Below, one piece after another: positions 40,745 to 48,245 of a stretch of 64,000 nucleotides of DNA (positions within the stretch are counted from its first letter, which is position 1; each line of letters begins with the position of its first letter). The notes beneath the pieces are model-generated. The model was given only the letters and a program-made list of their open reading frames with translations. It searched no databases and was not told the origin of the DNA. The stretch is from the NCBI GenBank assembly GCA_900318685.1, contig ONLL01000014.1, positions 1 to 64,000 on the forward strand, read 5' to 3'. This DNA comes from an uncultured Prevotellaceae bacterium (GTDB taxonomy: Bacteria > Bacteroidota > Bacteroidia > Bacteroidales > Bacteroidaceae). The position numbers were made by a program, and so were the translations under genes.

Positions 40745-40795
40745 TTAAGAGAAGTATTCCTAGATCGGGCGCTTCTCATATTATGGCAAATAACG
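40745..40795 (+). repeat. Hairpin-bearing direct repeat, copy 2
   Basis: TAAGAGAAGTATTCC...GGGCGCTTCTCATATTATGG and ATAAC match copy 1 at 40033-40083 apart from scattered changes. The MNT-HEPN remnant lies between the copies. Confidence 0.72.
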
Positions 40796-40837
40796 GCATT
40801 GTCGATAATTCCTGACATCTGTTTTCTTCAGATAAAC

Positions 40838-41773
40838 TCACTTCTGTAATCGGGCTAACCGGGACGTGATGAGTTCCATATATGCGCACCTCATGCCTTC
40901 GCTGAGGAAAGAGTCCTGTATAAGCGTCTGCCACTTTGGTAGAGCCTTTTGAAGACTAGCTATAAGACGCAGCACCACATTCTCTTCCAAACCCATTGTC
41001 CTTGCCGCACTCAGGAAATCGTTCGGACGGAGTTTTGTCTTTCTTCCGGAAAGGGGTAATGCCAAATCCTCATTGTCCTTGGGATTGGCAATAGCAACGC
41101 TAAGGAGGTCGTAGGCTGGCGACAACTGATACTTCTCAGAAGGACGATAGAGCGAGAAGTTCTTCAGGTGCATATCATTGTTGCCCGTCACAAAGCAGAA
41201 AAGCAAGAGCTGCATATAGTTCGTCAGGTCGAGCTTGGGCGTCCTGCTATACTGCGCTATGGTCTTCGCTATCTGCTCATGTGAGCCTTTATACTTGTAT
41301 TCTGTAGGGTGCAACGTCAGTTGACACATGTCCTCCATGTCAATCTTCTCGCCATTCTTGGTGCGGTCAATGCGTTTGGTAATGTAACCGAGTTTCCCAT
41401 CGGCCAAACGAATGAGGCTATGAGGTACGACACTAATCCTTGCCGCTTCAGCAAGGTGCATCGTCAGGTCTTCGTTTTCAGGCAATTGCGGATAACTCTC
41501 CGTCTGTGGCTTGAGGATATAATCTCCCCAGAGGCCCACAATGGTCAGTCGGCTACTGCCCTCGTGCTTGTTGAGGTTCAGCGACAGCTTGGGCTGAACA
41601 CCTGTCAGTGAAGTTTGTGCACGAATTACTTGTTCGGCCAAACTATCAAGGTCTTCATGCCGATATTCCAGCGACGGGACATCTTTTGTCCCAAAGAACT
41701 TTCGTGCACAACCAGGATGAAAGTCTATCTGACCCTCTTTCAAAGGTTGATAACAATACAAACACTTACACAT
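40838..41773 (-). CDS. HipT/HipA-like Ser/Thr kinase toxin
   Basis: The protein is about 311 aa. An N-terminal CxC-xx-C...HPGC cluster (CKCLYCYQPLKEGQIDFHPGC) looks like a small zinc site. Then comes the Gly-rich loop QTSLTGVQPKLSL, where S and T flank a Leu at the positions of the autophosphorylated SxS motif of HipT. Kinase-core motifs are FVTGNNDMHLKNFSL (catalytic HxxN-like) and LSPAYDLLSV (metal-binding Asp). HipA-type kinases phosphorylate aminoacyl-tRNA synthetases and halt growth. AGGAGG precedes two adjacent ATGs (41776 and 41773). It overlaps the hipS-like gene. Confidence 0.85.
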   Translation of the reverse strand: MCKCLYCYQPLKEGQIDFHPGCARKFFGTKDVPSLEYRHEDLDSLAEQVIRAQTSLTGVQPKLSLNLNKHEGSSRLTIVGLWGDYILKPQTESYPQLPENEDLTMHLAEAARISVVPHSLIRLADGKLGYITKRIDRTKNGEKIDMEDMCQLTLHPTEYKYKGSHEQIAKTIAQYSRTPKLDLTNYMQLLLFCFVTGNNDMHLKNFSLYRPSEKYQLSPAYDLLSVAIANPKDNEDLALPLSGRKTKLRPNDFLSAARTMGLEENVVLRLIASLQKALPKWQTLIQDSFLSEGMRCAYMELITSRLARLQK

Positions 41774-42105
41774 CATTCGCCTCCTTCCTTGTTTATTGGT
41801 ACGACACTGACAGAGCCAATGCACTCCTTGCAGCATAAGAGCAGCAGGGACATACGGTCGAGAATGCTGATGTCGGTGTTGCGGAGTGCCACATCAAGCA
41901 GCCATCCTTCAGGTATCAGCCCGTCAAAAAAAGGAAACAACACAGGGCTGATGTACGCCTCCGTCTGTAATGGCAGTGTCAGACTTATAGGCTGTGCATC
42001 CTTACGAGCGAGGTACGTATCATCATAGCAGAAGCGGTATTCGCCACCTTCTTCTGTTAAGATGCCAGCAAATATGTCCTTTCGGTATATTTCTGCTTGT
42101 CTCAT
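41773..42105 (-). CDS. HipS-like protein (separate HipA N-terminal subdomain)
   Basis: The 110-aa protein corresponds to the N-terminal subdomain 1 of HipA as a separate chain (EIYRKDIFAGILTEEGGEYRFCYDDTYL, LPLQTEAYISPVLFPFFDGLIPEGWLLDVAL). In the tripartite HipBST system, HipS acts as the antitoxin. It overlaps hipB-like upstream (ATGA at 42102-42105) and the kinase gene downstream, so all three are translationally coupled. The last residues KEGGE encode the ribosome-binding site of the kinase gene. Confidence 0.82.
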   Translation of the reverse strand: MRQAEIYRKDIFAGILTEEGGEYRFCYDDTYLARKDAQPISLTLPLQTEAYISPVLFPFFDGLIPEGWLLDVALRNTDISILDRMSLLLLCCKECIGSVSVVPINKEGGE

Positions 42106-42305
42106 TGCTTGGGTGTTGCCGTTAGTTCGTAATCAAACAAATCAAGTAGTTGGTTTACCTTATCCATTCTTAGCGTCGTTTTCCCTTGTTCCAGGTTTCT
42201 GACGAAACAAAGACCCACGCCAGACTTTAGGGCGAGGTCTTCCTGAGTAAGGCCATATTCCTTGCGCAGGGTCTTTACGACAGCTGATAGTTTAGTCCTT
42301 TCCAT
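42102..42305 (-). CDS. HipB-like HTH regulator
   Basis: The 67-aa XRE-type HTH protein (LSAVVKTLRKEYGLTQEDLALKSGVGLCFVRNLEQGKTTLRMDKVNQLLDLF) is of the size and layout of HipB in hip operons. It should dimerise and repress the operon. It is the first gene. The -7 box at 42329-42336 lies in AT-rich DNA with TGATAT/ATATCA repeats that could be operators. Confidence 0.88.
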   Translation of the reverse strand: MERTKLSAVVKTLRKEYGLTQEDLALKSGVGLCFVRNLEQGKTTLRMDKVNQLLDLFDYELTATPKQ

Positions 42306-42328
42306 ATCAAATTATATCGTTTCGAATG

Positions 42329-42336
42329 CAAAATTA
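42329..42336 (-). promoter_or_regulatory. hip operon promoter -7 box
   Basis: TAATTTTG on the minus strand. ATATCA/TGATAT half-sites lie on both sides (42304-42309, 42348-42353 and about 42375). Confidence 0.6.
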
Positions 42337-42475
42337 CAACTTTATTTTGATATTACATCATTTCTGATATAAAATTGCTGGGATTTAACAAAATTACATG
42401 CGTTCTACTGCAATATGCTTGAAAAGAGACTCTGTTTTGGTTCATTTCTATCTATTAACAATCATGAATGCGTGA

Positions 42476-42516
42476 ACAAAAAGTAAGTGCCGTAAGTCGT
42501 GTGACCTACGGCACTT
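42476..42516 (-). terminator. tRNA operon terminator
   Basis: AAGTGCCGTA.GTC pairs with GAC.TACGGCACTT; on the minus strand it is followed by TTACTTTTTG. Confidence 0.8.
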
Positions 42517-42534
42517 CCCGCCTTTCAAGCCTAG

Positions 42535-42616
42535 TACCCAGAGCCGGGGTCGAACCGGCACGGGTTGCCCCACTGGTGTTTGAGACCAGCGCGTCTACCG
42601 ATTCCGCCATCTGGGC
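42535..42616 (-). tRNA. tRNA-Leu (anticodon CAA)
   Basis: The acceptor arms GCCCAGA/TCTGGGT close the structure. The anticodon stem CTGGT/ACCAG holds the loop CTCAAAC with CAA. A variable arm (TGGGGCAACCCG) and the T arm GGTTCGACCCC are visible. CCA is not encoded. It is the last of three leftward tRNA genes and borders the accessory tract. Confidence 0.95.
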
Positions 42617-42642
42617 CTGTTTTCCAATATTTCAATTTATTG

Positions 42643-42715
42643 TCGGGATGAGGCGACTCGAACGCCCGACCCCTACGTCCCGAACGTAGTGCGCTACCAA
42701 CTGCGCTACATCCCG
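42643..42715 (-). tRNA. tRNA-Pro (anticodon CGG)
   Basis: Acceptor CGGGATG/CATCCCG, D arm GCGCAGTTGGTAGCGC, anticodon stem CTACG/CGTAG with loop TTCGGGA (CGG). CCA is not encoded. Confidence 0.95.
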
Positions 42716-42716
42716 C

Positions 42717-42792
42717 TGGTGATCCGCTTGGGGTTCGAACCCAAGACCCCAACATTAAAAGTGTTGTGCTCTACCGACTGAGCTAGCGGATC
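42717..42792 (-). tRNA. tRNA-Lys (anticodon TTT)
   Basis: Acceptor GATCCGC/GCGGATC, D arm GCTCAGTCGGTAGAGC, anticodon stem CAACA/TGTTG with loop CTTTTAA (TTT). The discriminator A is followed by an encoded CCA, unlike the other two. Confidence 0.95.
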
Positions 42793-42818
42793 TACCCTGT
42801 TTTGCTCGAAAGCGGGTG

Positions 42819-42850
42819 CAAAGGTACAAAGTTTTTTTGAATCAGCCAAA
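42819..42850 (-). promoter_or_regulatory. tRNA operon promoter
   Basis: Minus strand TTTG at 42847-42850, 20-base spacer, TACCTTTG at 42819-42826. Confidence 0.85.
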
Positions 42851-42873
42851 TGTTTGGCCGATTTTTTGTCTTT

Positions 42874-44076
42874 TCATTCGTGCATGTGCCATATAAGGCT
42901 CACCTTTCGGGCTATGGCGATGTAGTTGAGCACGGTGACGAGGACGAAAATGGCTGCTCCGACGAGCAGGGTGGGGAGGAATGCTGCAGGCTGGAATCCG
43001 TCGTAGAGGTCGCCCAGAAGGGGGAGGTAGCAGCGGCGTGCGATGATGGTGACGGCAATGGCTGCTGCGAGCACCAGCAGATTGAGCACGACGGTGAGCA
43101 CGAGGAAGGGCCATACGATGCTGCGCGGCGTGTAGCCTATGAGGAGCAGATTGTCGACGGTCTCGGTGTTCTTCTGCAAGATGAGGAAGATGCTGAGCAG
43201 GAGCACATAGAACGAGAGGACGGCGATGATGAGTCCTACGACGAGCACGACGGTGGTGATGATGCGCATGAGGCTGGCGGCTCGCGAGGCGTCGGCATCG
43301 GCGGCCTCAGTGTCGTACCCATATCGGTCGAGGTAGGCTGCTATGCGTTCGTCAGCTGGATTGTCGACCTGCAGGATGAGACGTGAGGGCTGCGTGGAGG
43401 CTCCAGGTGCCAGCCGGCTGTTCATGTCGTCGATGAAAGCCTGTGGTACGAGGATGGTGTTGAGCCGTCGCGAGAAGGCTACCACGTGGCCTGTCTTGAG
43501 AAGGGTGGTGACGCCTCTCAGGCGCAGGTTGACGGCTACGGCACCGGCTATCTCCTCGGAAATAGTAGGCAGACCCTGACTGCTGGCGAAGCCGAAGTTA
43601 TAAAGATTAAGGTACGCGCGCGGGAGGATGATCGGCACGTCATAGCTGTCAGGATCGTAGGTCCAGTCGTCAAGATTGGTGTCTAGAAACTCGTCGGGTA
43701 CGGCTTCGAGAAACATGTCGGTGGAGAACTGCATGGGCAGATTGCCTCCTCCAATGGTGGCGAAGACGCTGAACTGAGCCGGTGTGTAGCGTCCCAGCCG
43801 TCGTGTGAAGGGCTGCTCCTCAAGGCGCTTTATCTCCTTCTCGCTGAAGGTGGGCGACGAGCCAGTCAGCGTGCCCAGTGAACTGACGCGCTTGGTGATG
43901 ACGATGTGGCCGGGCTGCATGAAGCTGTCGCTCGAGGAGAACAGCGGCTTGAGGTCGCTGAAGAACTGTACGGCGGTGAGTATGATGGCCATACCGCATA
44001 GGTTGGCGAGCACGAAGCCCGCCAACTGCCATGCGTTGATATGGCGTCCCAGCAGTTTATGCAACAGCCGGTTCAT
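42874..44076 (-). CDS. FtsX-like ABC transporter permease
   Basis: The 400-aa protein has one N-terminal membrane segment (LAGFVLANLCGMAIILTAVQFF), a periplasmic domain of about 220 residues, then three membrane segments (IITTVVLVVGLIIAVLSFYVLLLSIFLIL, IVWPFLVLTVVLNLLVLAAAIAV, LLVGAAIFVLVTVLNYIAI). This is the MacB/FtsX layout. No ATPase gene is adjacent. It ends a leftward run after DUF4836 with a six-base gap. Substrate unknown; envelope-related work is likely. Confidence 0.85.
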   Translation of the reverse strand: MNRLLHKLLGRHINAWQLAGFVLANLCGMAIILTAVQFFSDLKPLFSSSDSFMQPGHIVITKRVSSLGTLTGSSPTFSEKEIKRLEEQPFTRRLGRYTPAQFSVFATIGGGNLPMQFSTDMFLEAVPDEFLDTNLDDWTYDPDSYDVPIILPRAYLNLYNFGFASSQGLPTISEEIAGAVAVNLRLRGVTTLLKTGHVVAFSRRLNTILVPQAFIDDMNSRLAPGASTQPSRLILQVDNPADERIAAYLDRYGYDTEAADADASRAASLMRIITTVVLVVGLIIAVLSFYVLLLSIFLILQKNTETVDNLLLIGYTPRSIVWPFLVLTVVLNLLVLAAAIAVTIIARRCYLPLLGDLYDGFQPAAFLPTLLVGAAIFVLVTVLNYIAIARKVSLIWHMHE

Positions 44077-44082
44077 GTAGCT

Positions 44083-45591
44083 TTAGTCGAGGAATTTCTT
44101 CACGTAGTCGGCGATGGCCTCCACGGGATTCTTCTTCTTGTCCTTCATGACGATGCGCATCACGCCTGTGGCGCCCTCACCGTTGTAGCACTCGGCATAG
44201 TCGAAGAGGTCGGACAATGCGTCGAAGAGCTGCTTGTCGGAGCCGGAGGCCTCTTTGGCGAGTGTGTCGAAGAGGTCGGCATTGAAGCGCAGATACATAC
44301 CTTTACCCTTGATCTCCTTGACGGGATACTTCTCGCGTGGGGTGCTGAAGACGCTCTCCTTATCGGTCGAGAAATAGGTCATGCCGTTCTTGAAGCCCAG
44401 GGCGGCCCAGGCTGTGGGAGTGCGTGAGAAGTCCTCTGACTCCCAGTCGTAGTCGTAGTCGGTGGGGAAGAGGTACTGGTTGTCGCCGACCTCCTGGAAC
44501 TCGTCCATATCGCCGATGTTCTGGAGGAGCAGTCCGAGGGCATCCTCGTTCTTCGTGCCTACATAGAGGCTGACGCTGGGCTGGTTGTCCTTGATTCCTG
44601 AGAATTCGAGCGAAGCGGTGCCGTCGAAGTTCTCGAGCACGTCCTCGATCATCTCCATTGACTCATCGTCGATTTCGTAGGCTTCAGCCAGGTTGCTGAT
44701 TTGCTCGAGGAACATCTTGGGGTCGATGTTGAGGAAAAGGCTCAGACCCTTGTCGCTGATGTACTTGGTTTGTGCGTCGTCGATGCTCTTCATGGCCTTG
44801 AGGCTCTTGTCGACGTACTTCTGCCACTCCTGCGACATAGGTACGAACTCGGCTTCGAGGACGGCCTCGCCAGGATTGAGACCGAAGTCGACGATGCTTG
44901 CGAAATCCTTGACGTCCAGACCGTCGGGCATCATTGCTGTCATCTCGCTGGCATTAGGAATGTTCTCCAGACCCTCACCCAGGAAGAGAACCTGCATGAC
45001 TCCCTTCTTGTCGCACATCTTGTCGAAGGCTTTGTTGCCATCCAGCGAGCCCTTACCGCCGGCGCGCTCCTTGAGGGTGGCAATCATGTCGTCGACATCA
45101 TCGACCTTGCCGCCGAAGAACCAGTCACCGTTGAAGATGAGGGCTGCATCGCGGTCGAGCTCACAATAGCTGACGCCGTTGGACTCTTCCACCTCAAAGA
45201 CGTCGAGAGCCTTGATGAGGTCGATGAGGTTGCTCTTGCTGGCCATTGTGCCCACGATTCCGAAATCAGGGTCGCGCTCCAGGTCGCCTGCGGCATAGAG
45301 ATAGAGAGGCTCAGTGAGGTCGATACCCGACTTGGTGGGGTCGTCGAGGATGTCGAGCACCTTGTCGCGCACTTCCTTGTCGAGGCCCATCGCCTTGACC
45401 TGCTTCTTGAGCCATTTCGAGAGTTCGGACTTGTCGCCTGTGAGGCCGCTCTTCTCAGAGGCCTGCTTGGCGTCGATACGCATGACGAACAGCGCATCCT
45501 CAGGGACGAGCTGCTGGCCTTGTTGCTTACTACATGATGCGAGCAGCATGAGGGCCACGAGCATCGTTACGAGAAATGATAGTCTTTTCAT
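44083..45591 (-). CDS. DUF4836 family lipoprotein
   Basis: The 502-aa protein has a lipoprotein signal (MKRLSFLVTMLVALMLLASC). Its sequence matches the Bacteroidota DUF4836 family: VPEDALFVMRIDAKQASEKSGL near the N-terminus, DGDWFF-type NGDWFFGGK, and later FSGIKDNQPSVSLYVGTKNEDALGLLLQ. Function is unknown; it is likely on the outer-membrane periplasmic side or the cell surface. It sits between the AI-2E-type transporter and the permease and is probably co-transcribed with both. Confidence 0.86.
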   Translation of the reverse strand: MKRLSFLVTMLVALMLLASCSKQQGQQLVPEDALFVMRIDAKQASEKSGLTGDKSELSKWLKKQVKAMGLDKEVRDKVLDILDDPTKSGIDLTEPLYLYAAGDLERDPDFGIVGTMASKSNLIDLIKALDVFEVEESNGVSYCELDRDAALIFNGDWFFGGKVDDVDDMIATLKERAGGKGSLDGNKAFDKMCDKKGVMQVLFLGEGLENIPNASEMTAMMPDGLDVKDFASIVDFGLNPGEAVLEAEFVPMSQEWQKYVDKSLKAMKSIDDAQTKYISDKGLSLFLNIDPKMFLEQISNLAEAYEIDDESMEMIEDVLENFDGTASLEFSGIKDNQPSVSLYVGTKNEDALGLLLQNIGDMDEFQEVGDNQYLFPTDYDYDWESEDFSRTPTAWAALGFKNGMTYFSTDKESVFSTPREKYPVKEIKGKGMYLRFNADLFDTLAKEASGSDKQLFDALSDLFDYAECYNGEGATGVMRIVMKDKKKNPVEAIADYVKKFLD

Positions 45592-45635
45592 TGTCGTGTG
45601 TACTTAAAAAATGAATAGTGTTTATTATTAGATGA

Positions 45636-46757
45636 TTACTTCTCTTCAGTTTGTGCAGGAGGGTCGGGAATATCCGGCACCACATCCTCCTCGCGGGTGA
45701 CGTAGCGCTGATAGTAGGCTATGAGCAGCGTGGTGAGCGGCAGGGCGATGATGAGGCCGATGAACCCCAGCAGCGCGCCCCAGATGGAGAGCGAGAGCAG
45801 CAGGATGGCCGGATTGAGGCCCATTGCCTTGCCCATGACCTTCGGCGTGACCACCATATCGCATATGACCTGCACGATGGCAAACACGGCGAGTGCCGAG
45901 ATAAGGATGATCCAGAAGTTCTGGCCCGTATCGGCGGCCTTGAGCAGCGACAGGAACACGGTGGGTACCAGCGCCAGTGTGTGGAGATAAGGTACGAGGT
46001 CCATGATGCCGATGAGTATGCCCAGGCCGATGGCCATCGGGAAGTCGATGATGGTGAACCCGATGCAGAACAGGATGCCCATGATGAGTGCTACGGTGCC
46101 CTGACCACGGATGTAGTTGTTGAGCTCGCGAGAGGCATCGCCTGCCAGCTCGCTCCAGAAGGGACGGCTCTTGTGTGGGAAGATCTTGATCCATGCCTTC
46201 GTCAGGTATTCGTAGTCGAGCAGGATGAAGAACATGTAGAGCAGGGCGATGAGCGATCCTGCGATGCTGATGATGATGTTGGCCGTCTTGCCCAGCACCT
46301 TGAACATGTTGGGGATGGCGGCCTTGATGCTCTCGTTGAACTCCTGGCTGTGCAGGAACTTCTGGATGGCATCGCGATGGCTCTCAGTCCACTGGCGGAT
46401 GGCCTCAGGGATGCTGTCGACGTGAGCTGCCGACTGCACATAGTTGGTGGCCAGTTGCCCGAGCTTCGCAAACTGCCCAAGCATCGGAGGAATGATGAGC
46501 CAGAGCACGACCGACACGATGATGATGACGCCGATGAGGGTGACGATGATGCTGAGTGCACGATTGCGCAGGCGCATCTTGTATTGCACGAACTTCACGG
46601 CCGGATAGAGCAGATAGGCCAGCAGCCAGCCGATGGCGAAAGGCAGCAGCACATTGCTCAGGTAGCTTACCAGCAGGAACACACCCACCACCAGCAGACC
46701 GTAGCCCAGCCAGCGCACGAAGGTGTCGAAGGTGATGATCTTGTTGTATGTTAACAT
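45636..46757 (-). CDS. AI-2E/PerM family transporter
   Basis: The 373-aa protein has seven to eight membrane segments, a first hairpin (YGLLVVGVFLLVSYLSNVLLPFAIGWLLAYLLYPAV), a soluble part and the conserved GQGTVALIMGILFCIGFTIIDFPMAIGLGILIGIMDLVPY and PKVMGKAMGLNPAILLLSLSIWGALLGFIG blocks. The family includes TqsA-like exporters and sodium/proton antiporters, so the AI-2 name does not prove a signalling role. It heads the run toward DUF4836 and the permease, 54 bases after tdk, and may share the tdk transcript. Confidence 0.9.
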   Translation of the reverse strand: MLTYNKIITFDTFVRWLGYGLLVVGVFLLVSYLSNVLLPFAIGWLLAYLLYPAVKFVQYKMRLRNRALSIIVTLIGVIIIVSVVLWLIIPPMLGQFAKLGQLATNYVQSAAHVDSIPEAIRQWTESHRDAIQKFLHSQEFNESIKAAIPNMFKVLGKTANIIISIAGSLIALLYMFFILLDYEYLTKAWIKIFPHKSRPFWSELAGDASRELNNYIRGQGTVALIMGILFCIGFTIIDFPMAIGLGILIGIMDLVPYLHTLALVPTVFLSLLKAADTGQNFWIILISALAVFAIVQVICDMVVTPKVMGKAMGLNPAILLLSLSIWGALLGFIGLIIALPLTTLLIAYYQRYVTREEDVVPDIPDPPAQTEEK

Positions 46758-46811
46758 GGGGCTATGTTTTGCGATTCTTCGATATTACGATATTTCGAGA
46801 TGATGATTGTG

Positions 46812-47414
46812 CTATTTGCTTTCTTCTTGTTTTTTGCTGTCTTCGCTGATGGCTTTCTGGTAGCACTCGCGGCAGAGTGGCTCATACTCCTGCGTCTCGC
46901 CCAGTAGCACCCGCTTGTCGTTCTGCACCTTGCGATGACTGACGTAGGCCAGCGCTCCGCATCTCACACAGATGGCGTGCACCTTCGTCACATCGTCGGC
47001 AATGGCGCAGAGGGCAGGCATAGGGCCGAAAGGCACCCCCCGGAAGTCCATATCCAGACCTGCCACGATGACGCGGATGCCTCTGTTGGCCAGCTCGTTG
47101 CATACGTCGACGATGCCCATGTCGAAGAACTGAGCCTCGTCGATGCCAACTACATCGATGTCGCTCGACAGTAGCAGGATTGAGGCCGACGAGTCGATGG
47201 GCGTCGACTGGATGTGCTTCTGGTCGTGGCTCACCACATCTTCCTCGGAATAGCGCGTGTCGATCGAAGGCTTGAATATTTCAACTCGCTGCTTGGCGAA
47301 CTGCGCCCTGCGCATCCGCCTGATCAGCTCCTCAGTCTTGCCCGAAAACATCGAGCCGCACACCACCTCGATTCTGCCTGGGCGATGTGCCTCACCAGTT
47401 AAGTTATCTGCCAT
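46812..47414 (-). CDS. tdk: Thymidine kinase (TK1 type)
   Basis: The 200-aa cytoplasmic enzyme phosphorylates thymidine. It has the P-loop [33 protein letters not shown] and a zinc-binding Cys set (CVRCG ... CRECY). The frame opens at 47501, but TACCTTTG at 47422-47429 places the start at ATG 47414 ([17 protein letters not shown]), seven bases after the box. Upstream are heptamers of the GGAGTTA type. Confidence 0.95.
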   Translation of the reverse strand: MADNLTGEAHRPGRIEVVCGSMFSGKTEELIRRMRRAQFAKQRVEIFKPSIDTRYSEEDVVSHDQKHIQSTPIDSSASILLLSSDIDVVGIDEAQFFDMGIVDVCNELANRGIRVIVAGLDMDFRGVPFGPMPALCAIADDVTKVHAICVRCGALAYVSHRKVQNDKRVLLGETQEYEPLCRECYQKAISEDSKKQEESK

Positions 47415-47421
47415 TTGAGTG

Positions 47422-47429
47422 CAAAGGTA
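47422..47429 (-). promoter_or_regulatory. tdk promoter -7 box
   Basis: TACCTTTG on the minus strand seven bases before the ATG; the upstream region holds GGAGTTA heptamers and no TTTG at the usual distance. Confidence 0.7.
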
Positions 47430-47492
47430 CGAAGGAGTTAGGAGTTTTTTATTGTCAAAAAGGATAAATAATGTTAAATGCAGCGTAATAAG

Positions 47493-47520
47493 TCCTAACA
47501 CCTAACTCCTAACTCCTAAC
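47493..47520 (+). repeat. Heptamer array before rsmI
   Basis: TCCTAAC, ACCTAAC, TCCTAAC, TCCTAAC directly upstream of the rsmI -7 box (TAATTTTG at 47528-47535). Two related units lie at 47433-47446 on the tdk side. Confidence 0.9.
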
Positions 47521-47544
47521 TTTTGCTTAATTTTGTCTCCGAAT

Positions 47545-48243
47545 ATGGCAACATTGTATATTGTTCCCACTCCCGTGGGCAACATGGAGGACATGACGCT
47601 GCGCGCCATCCGCGTGTTGAAGGAGGTGGATTTGGTGCTTGCCGAGGATACCCGGACATCGGGCATCCTCTTGAAGCATTTCGATATCAAGAACCAGCTC
47701 ATGTCGCATCATAAGTTCAATGAGCACGGCACCTCAGCCGCTGTCATCGACCGTCTGTTGTCAGGTCAGAACGTGGCTCTCATCAGCGATGCAGGCACGC
47801 CAGGCATCAGCGATCCTGGCTTCTTCCTGGTGCGCGAGGCCGTCAGGGCTGGCATTGAAGTGGTGACTCTGCCTGGAGCCACAGCCCTTATCCCTGCGCT
47901 GGTGAGCAGCGGTCTGCCTTGCGATCGTTTCACCTTCGAGGGATTCCTTCCTCAGAAGAAAGGTCGCCAGAGCCGCATAGAGGCGCTGCGTGAGGAGACG
48001 CGCACGATGGTGTTCTACGAGTCGCCTTACCGTGTGCTGAAGACGCTGCAGCAGCTGGCTGAGGTCTTCGGAGTCGACCGCCAGGCATCCGCCTGCCGTG
48101 AGATTTCCAAGATTCACGAGGAGAGCGTGAGAGGCTCGCTGCAGGAGCTCATCGAACATTTTACGGCGATTGAGCCGCGTGGCGAGTTTGTGCTCGTGGT
48201 GGCTGGTCGTCAGCAAGAAGAGAAGAAACTTAAAACTGAATAA
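47545..48243 (+). CDS. rsmI: 16S rRNA C1402 ribose 2'-O-methyltransferase
   Basis: The 232-aa SAM-dependent tetrapyrrole-methylase-fold enzyme has LYIVPTPVGNMEDMTLRAIRVLKEVDLVLAEDTRTSG, LISDAGTPGISDPGFFLVREA, LPGATALIPALVSSGLP and FVLVVAG. It methylates C1402 in the decoding centre. The -7 box TAATTTTG at 47528-47535 is nine bases before ATG 47545, so the earlier ATG at 47533 is excluded. The next gene starts after three bases. Confidence 0.95.
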   Translation: MATLYIVPTPVGNMEDMTLRAIRVLKEVDLVLAEDTRTSGILLKHFDIKNQLMSHHKFNEHGTSAAVIDRLLSGQNVALISDAGTPGISDPGFFLVREAVRAGIEVVTLPGATALIPALVSSGLPCDRFTFEGFLPQKKGRQSRIEALREETRTMVFYESPYRVLKTLQQLAEVFGVDRQASACREISKIHEESVRGSLQELIEHFTAIEPRGEFVLVVAGRQQEEKKLKTE

Positions 48244-48245
48244 TT

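Noticed and set aside
42874-47414. Quorum-sensing exporter operon, from the AI-2E family name
   Set aside because: Family members have varied substrates and no luxS or signalling gene is nearby; the name alone is not evidence.
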